DNA of 5,260 bases from Methanobacterium sp. UBA8 (GTDB lineage: Archaea; Methanobacteriota; Methanobacteria; Methanobacteriales; Methanobacteriaceae), in NCBI GenBank assembly GCA_002509665.1, contig DADN01000258.1, forward strand, positions 1-5,260, read 5' to 3'. Under the pieces are notes generated by a model. The model worked only from the letters and a program-made list of their open reading frames with translations, was not told the origin of the DNA and did not search any database. The position numbers were made by a program, and so were the translations under genes. Positions 5,153 through 5,260 of the stretch are shown here, piece after piece. How positions within the stretch are numbered: the stretch's first letter is position 1; each line of letters opens with the position of its first letter.

Positions 5153-5193
5153 ACAATCTCATTGATTATAGATTTAGTATTCGATTGGTAGCC
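5148..5193. repeat. Start-region repeat, copy 3
   Basis: GCTCCACAATCTCAT (5148-5162), a diverged 18-base leader with no ribosome site, then TCGATTGGTAGCC, nearly identical to copy 2. The ATG on the minus strand (5162) again encodes MRLWSL. Confidence 0.55.
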
Positions 5194-5216
5194 GCGAAAA
5201 CAAGTTTCCGCAGGCT
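5190..5216. repeat. Imperfect hairpin
   Basis: AGCCGCG (5190-5196) pairs with CGC-A-GGCT (5209-5216, one bulged A), continuing past an A/C mismatch with AAA-TTT (5198-5200 with 5205-5207) around CAAG. It is the first of three adjacent hairpins at the right edge. Confidence 0.45.
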
Positions 5217-5237
5217 GTCAGAACTGTAAGTTCTGAC
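5217..5237. repeat. Perfect 9-bp hairpin, GTA loop
   Basis: GTCAGAACT (5217-5225) and AGTTCTGAC (5229-5237) are perfect complements around GTA, the same loop as the 88-106 hairpin at the left end. Confidence 0.6.
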
Positions 5238-5240
5238 GCC

Positions 5241-5258
5241 GCAAATCGAAAGATTTGC
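5241..5258. repeat. Perfect 7-bp hairpin with GAAA loop
   Basis: GCAAATC (5241-5247) and GATTTGC (5252-5258) pair around GAAA, a stable GNRA tetraloop if transcribed rightward. The array probably continues past the window edge. Confidence 0.55.
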
Positions 5259-5260
5259 AG

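Larger units (their letters stand above)
5085..5162 (-). pseudogene. Decayed duplicate starts of the glycosylase gene
   Basis: From the ATG at 5162 a 25-codon frame reads MRLWSLRLPIECIGET, then, in frame, a second MRLWSL, then QKN and stop inside the A+T hairpin. It therefore holds two tandem copies of the glycosylase's first six residues. The inner ATG (5114) keeps a good ribosome site (AGGTGAGA). The frame is not continuous with the real gene (offset by two bases). Most likely it is duplication debris; a short leader peptide is possible. Confidence 0.4.

Noticed and set aside
5026..5193. CRISPR-like array (three repeats)
   Set aside because: Periods are unequal (74 and 48), repeats diverge, the 'spacers' are themselves related leader sequence, and no cas genes are present; the repeat is a gene start.

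Overview
The window looks like a piece of an A+T-rich methanogen chromosome, most probably Methanobacteriales (Methanobacterium-like). The evidence is an F420H2-oxidase-type flavodiiron protein next to rubredoxin genes, an archaeal six-Cys-spaced peroxiredoxin and an archaeal-type Fe superoxide dismutase, together with archaeal TATA/BRE promoters and GGAGG/GGTGAT ribosome sites. The lineage is inferred from gene content and recalled synteny, not from a search.

All eight protein genes lie on the minus strand. From right to left (the direction of transcription) they are: a pyrimidine-dimer DNA glycosylase of the T4 endonuclease V family (4609-5040); three small rubredoxin genes (4229-4387, 4035-4199, 3788-3949); flavodiiron protein FprA (2605-3786); ferritin (2065-2583); an A+T-rich gap of about 400 bases; peroxiredoxin (916-1665); and superoxide dismutase (194-808). 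Each rubredoxin is only 52-54 residues long. The last rubredoxin and fprA are one base apart, and fprA and ferritin are 21 bases apart, so rub-rub-rub-fprA-ftn reads as one operon, with a possible second promoter before the third rubredoxin. Peroxiredoxin and SOD have their own candidate promoters.

Together the genes form an oxygen- and peroxide-defence island in a strict anaerobe. FprA reduces O2 to water, SOD removes superoxide, peroxiredoxin removes H2O2 and organic peroxides, ferritin sequesters the iron that would feed Fenton chemistry, and the rubredoxins are small electron carriers likely to serve these reductases. The glycosylase upstream repairs UV damage and may be unrelated in regulation.

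The less ordinary parts are at the two ends. The right end (5026-5260) carries three diverged direct repeats, each a copy of the glycosylase's own ribosome-site/start-codon region (two extra copies encode MRLWSL), interleaved with perfect hairpins, and followed by a string of short hairpins. In the functional copy a 10-bp perfect inverted repeat pairs the start codon and leaves the ribosome site in the loop. The left end (1-181) is another cluster of short perfect hairpins, including a potential three-way junction. These hairpin clusters are the main structure the genes do not explain.
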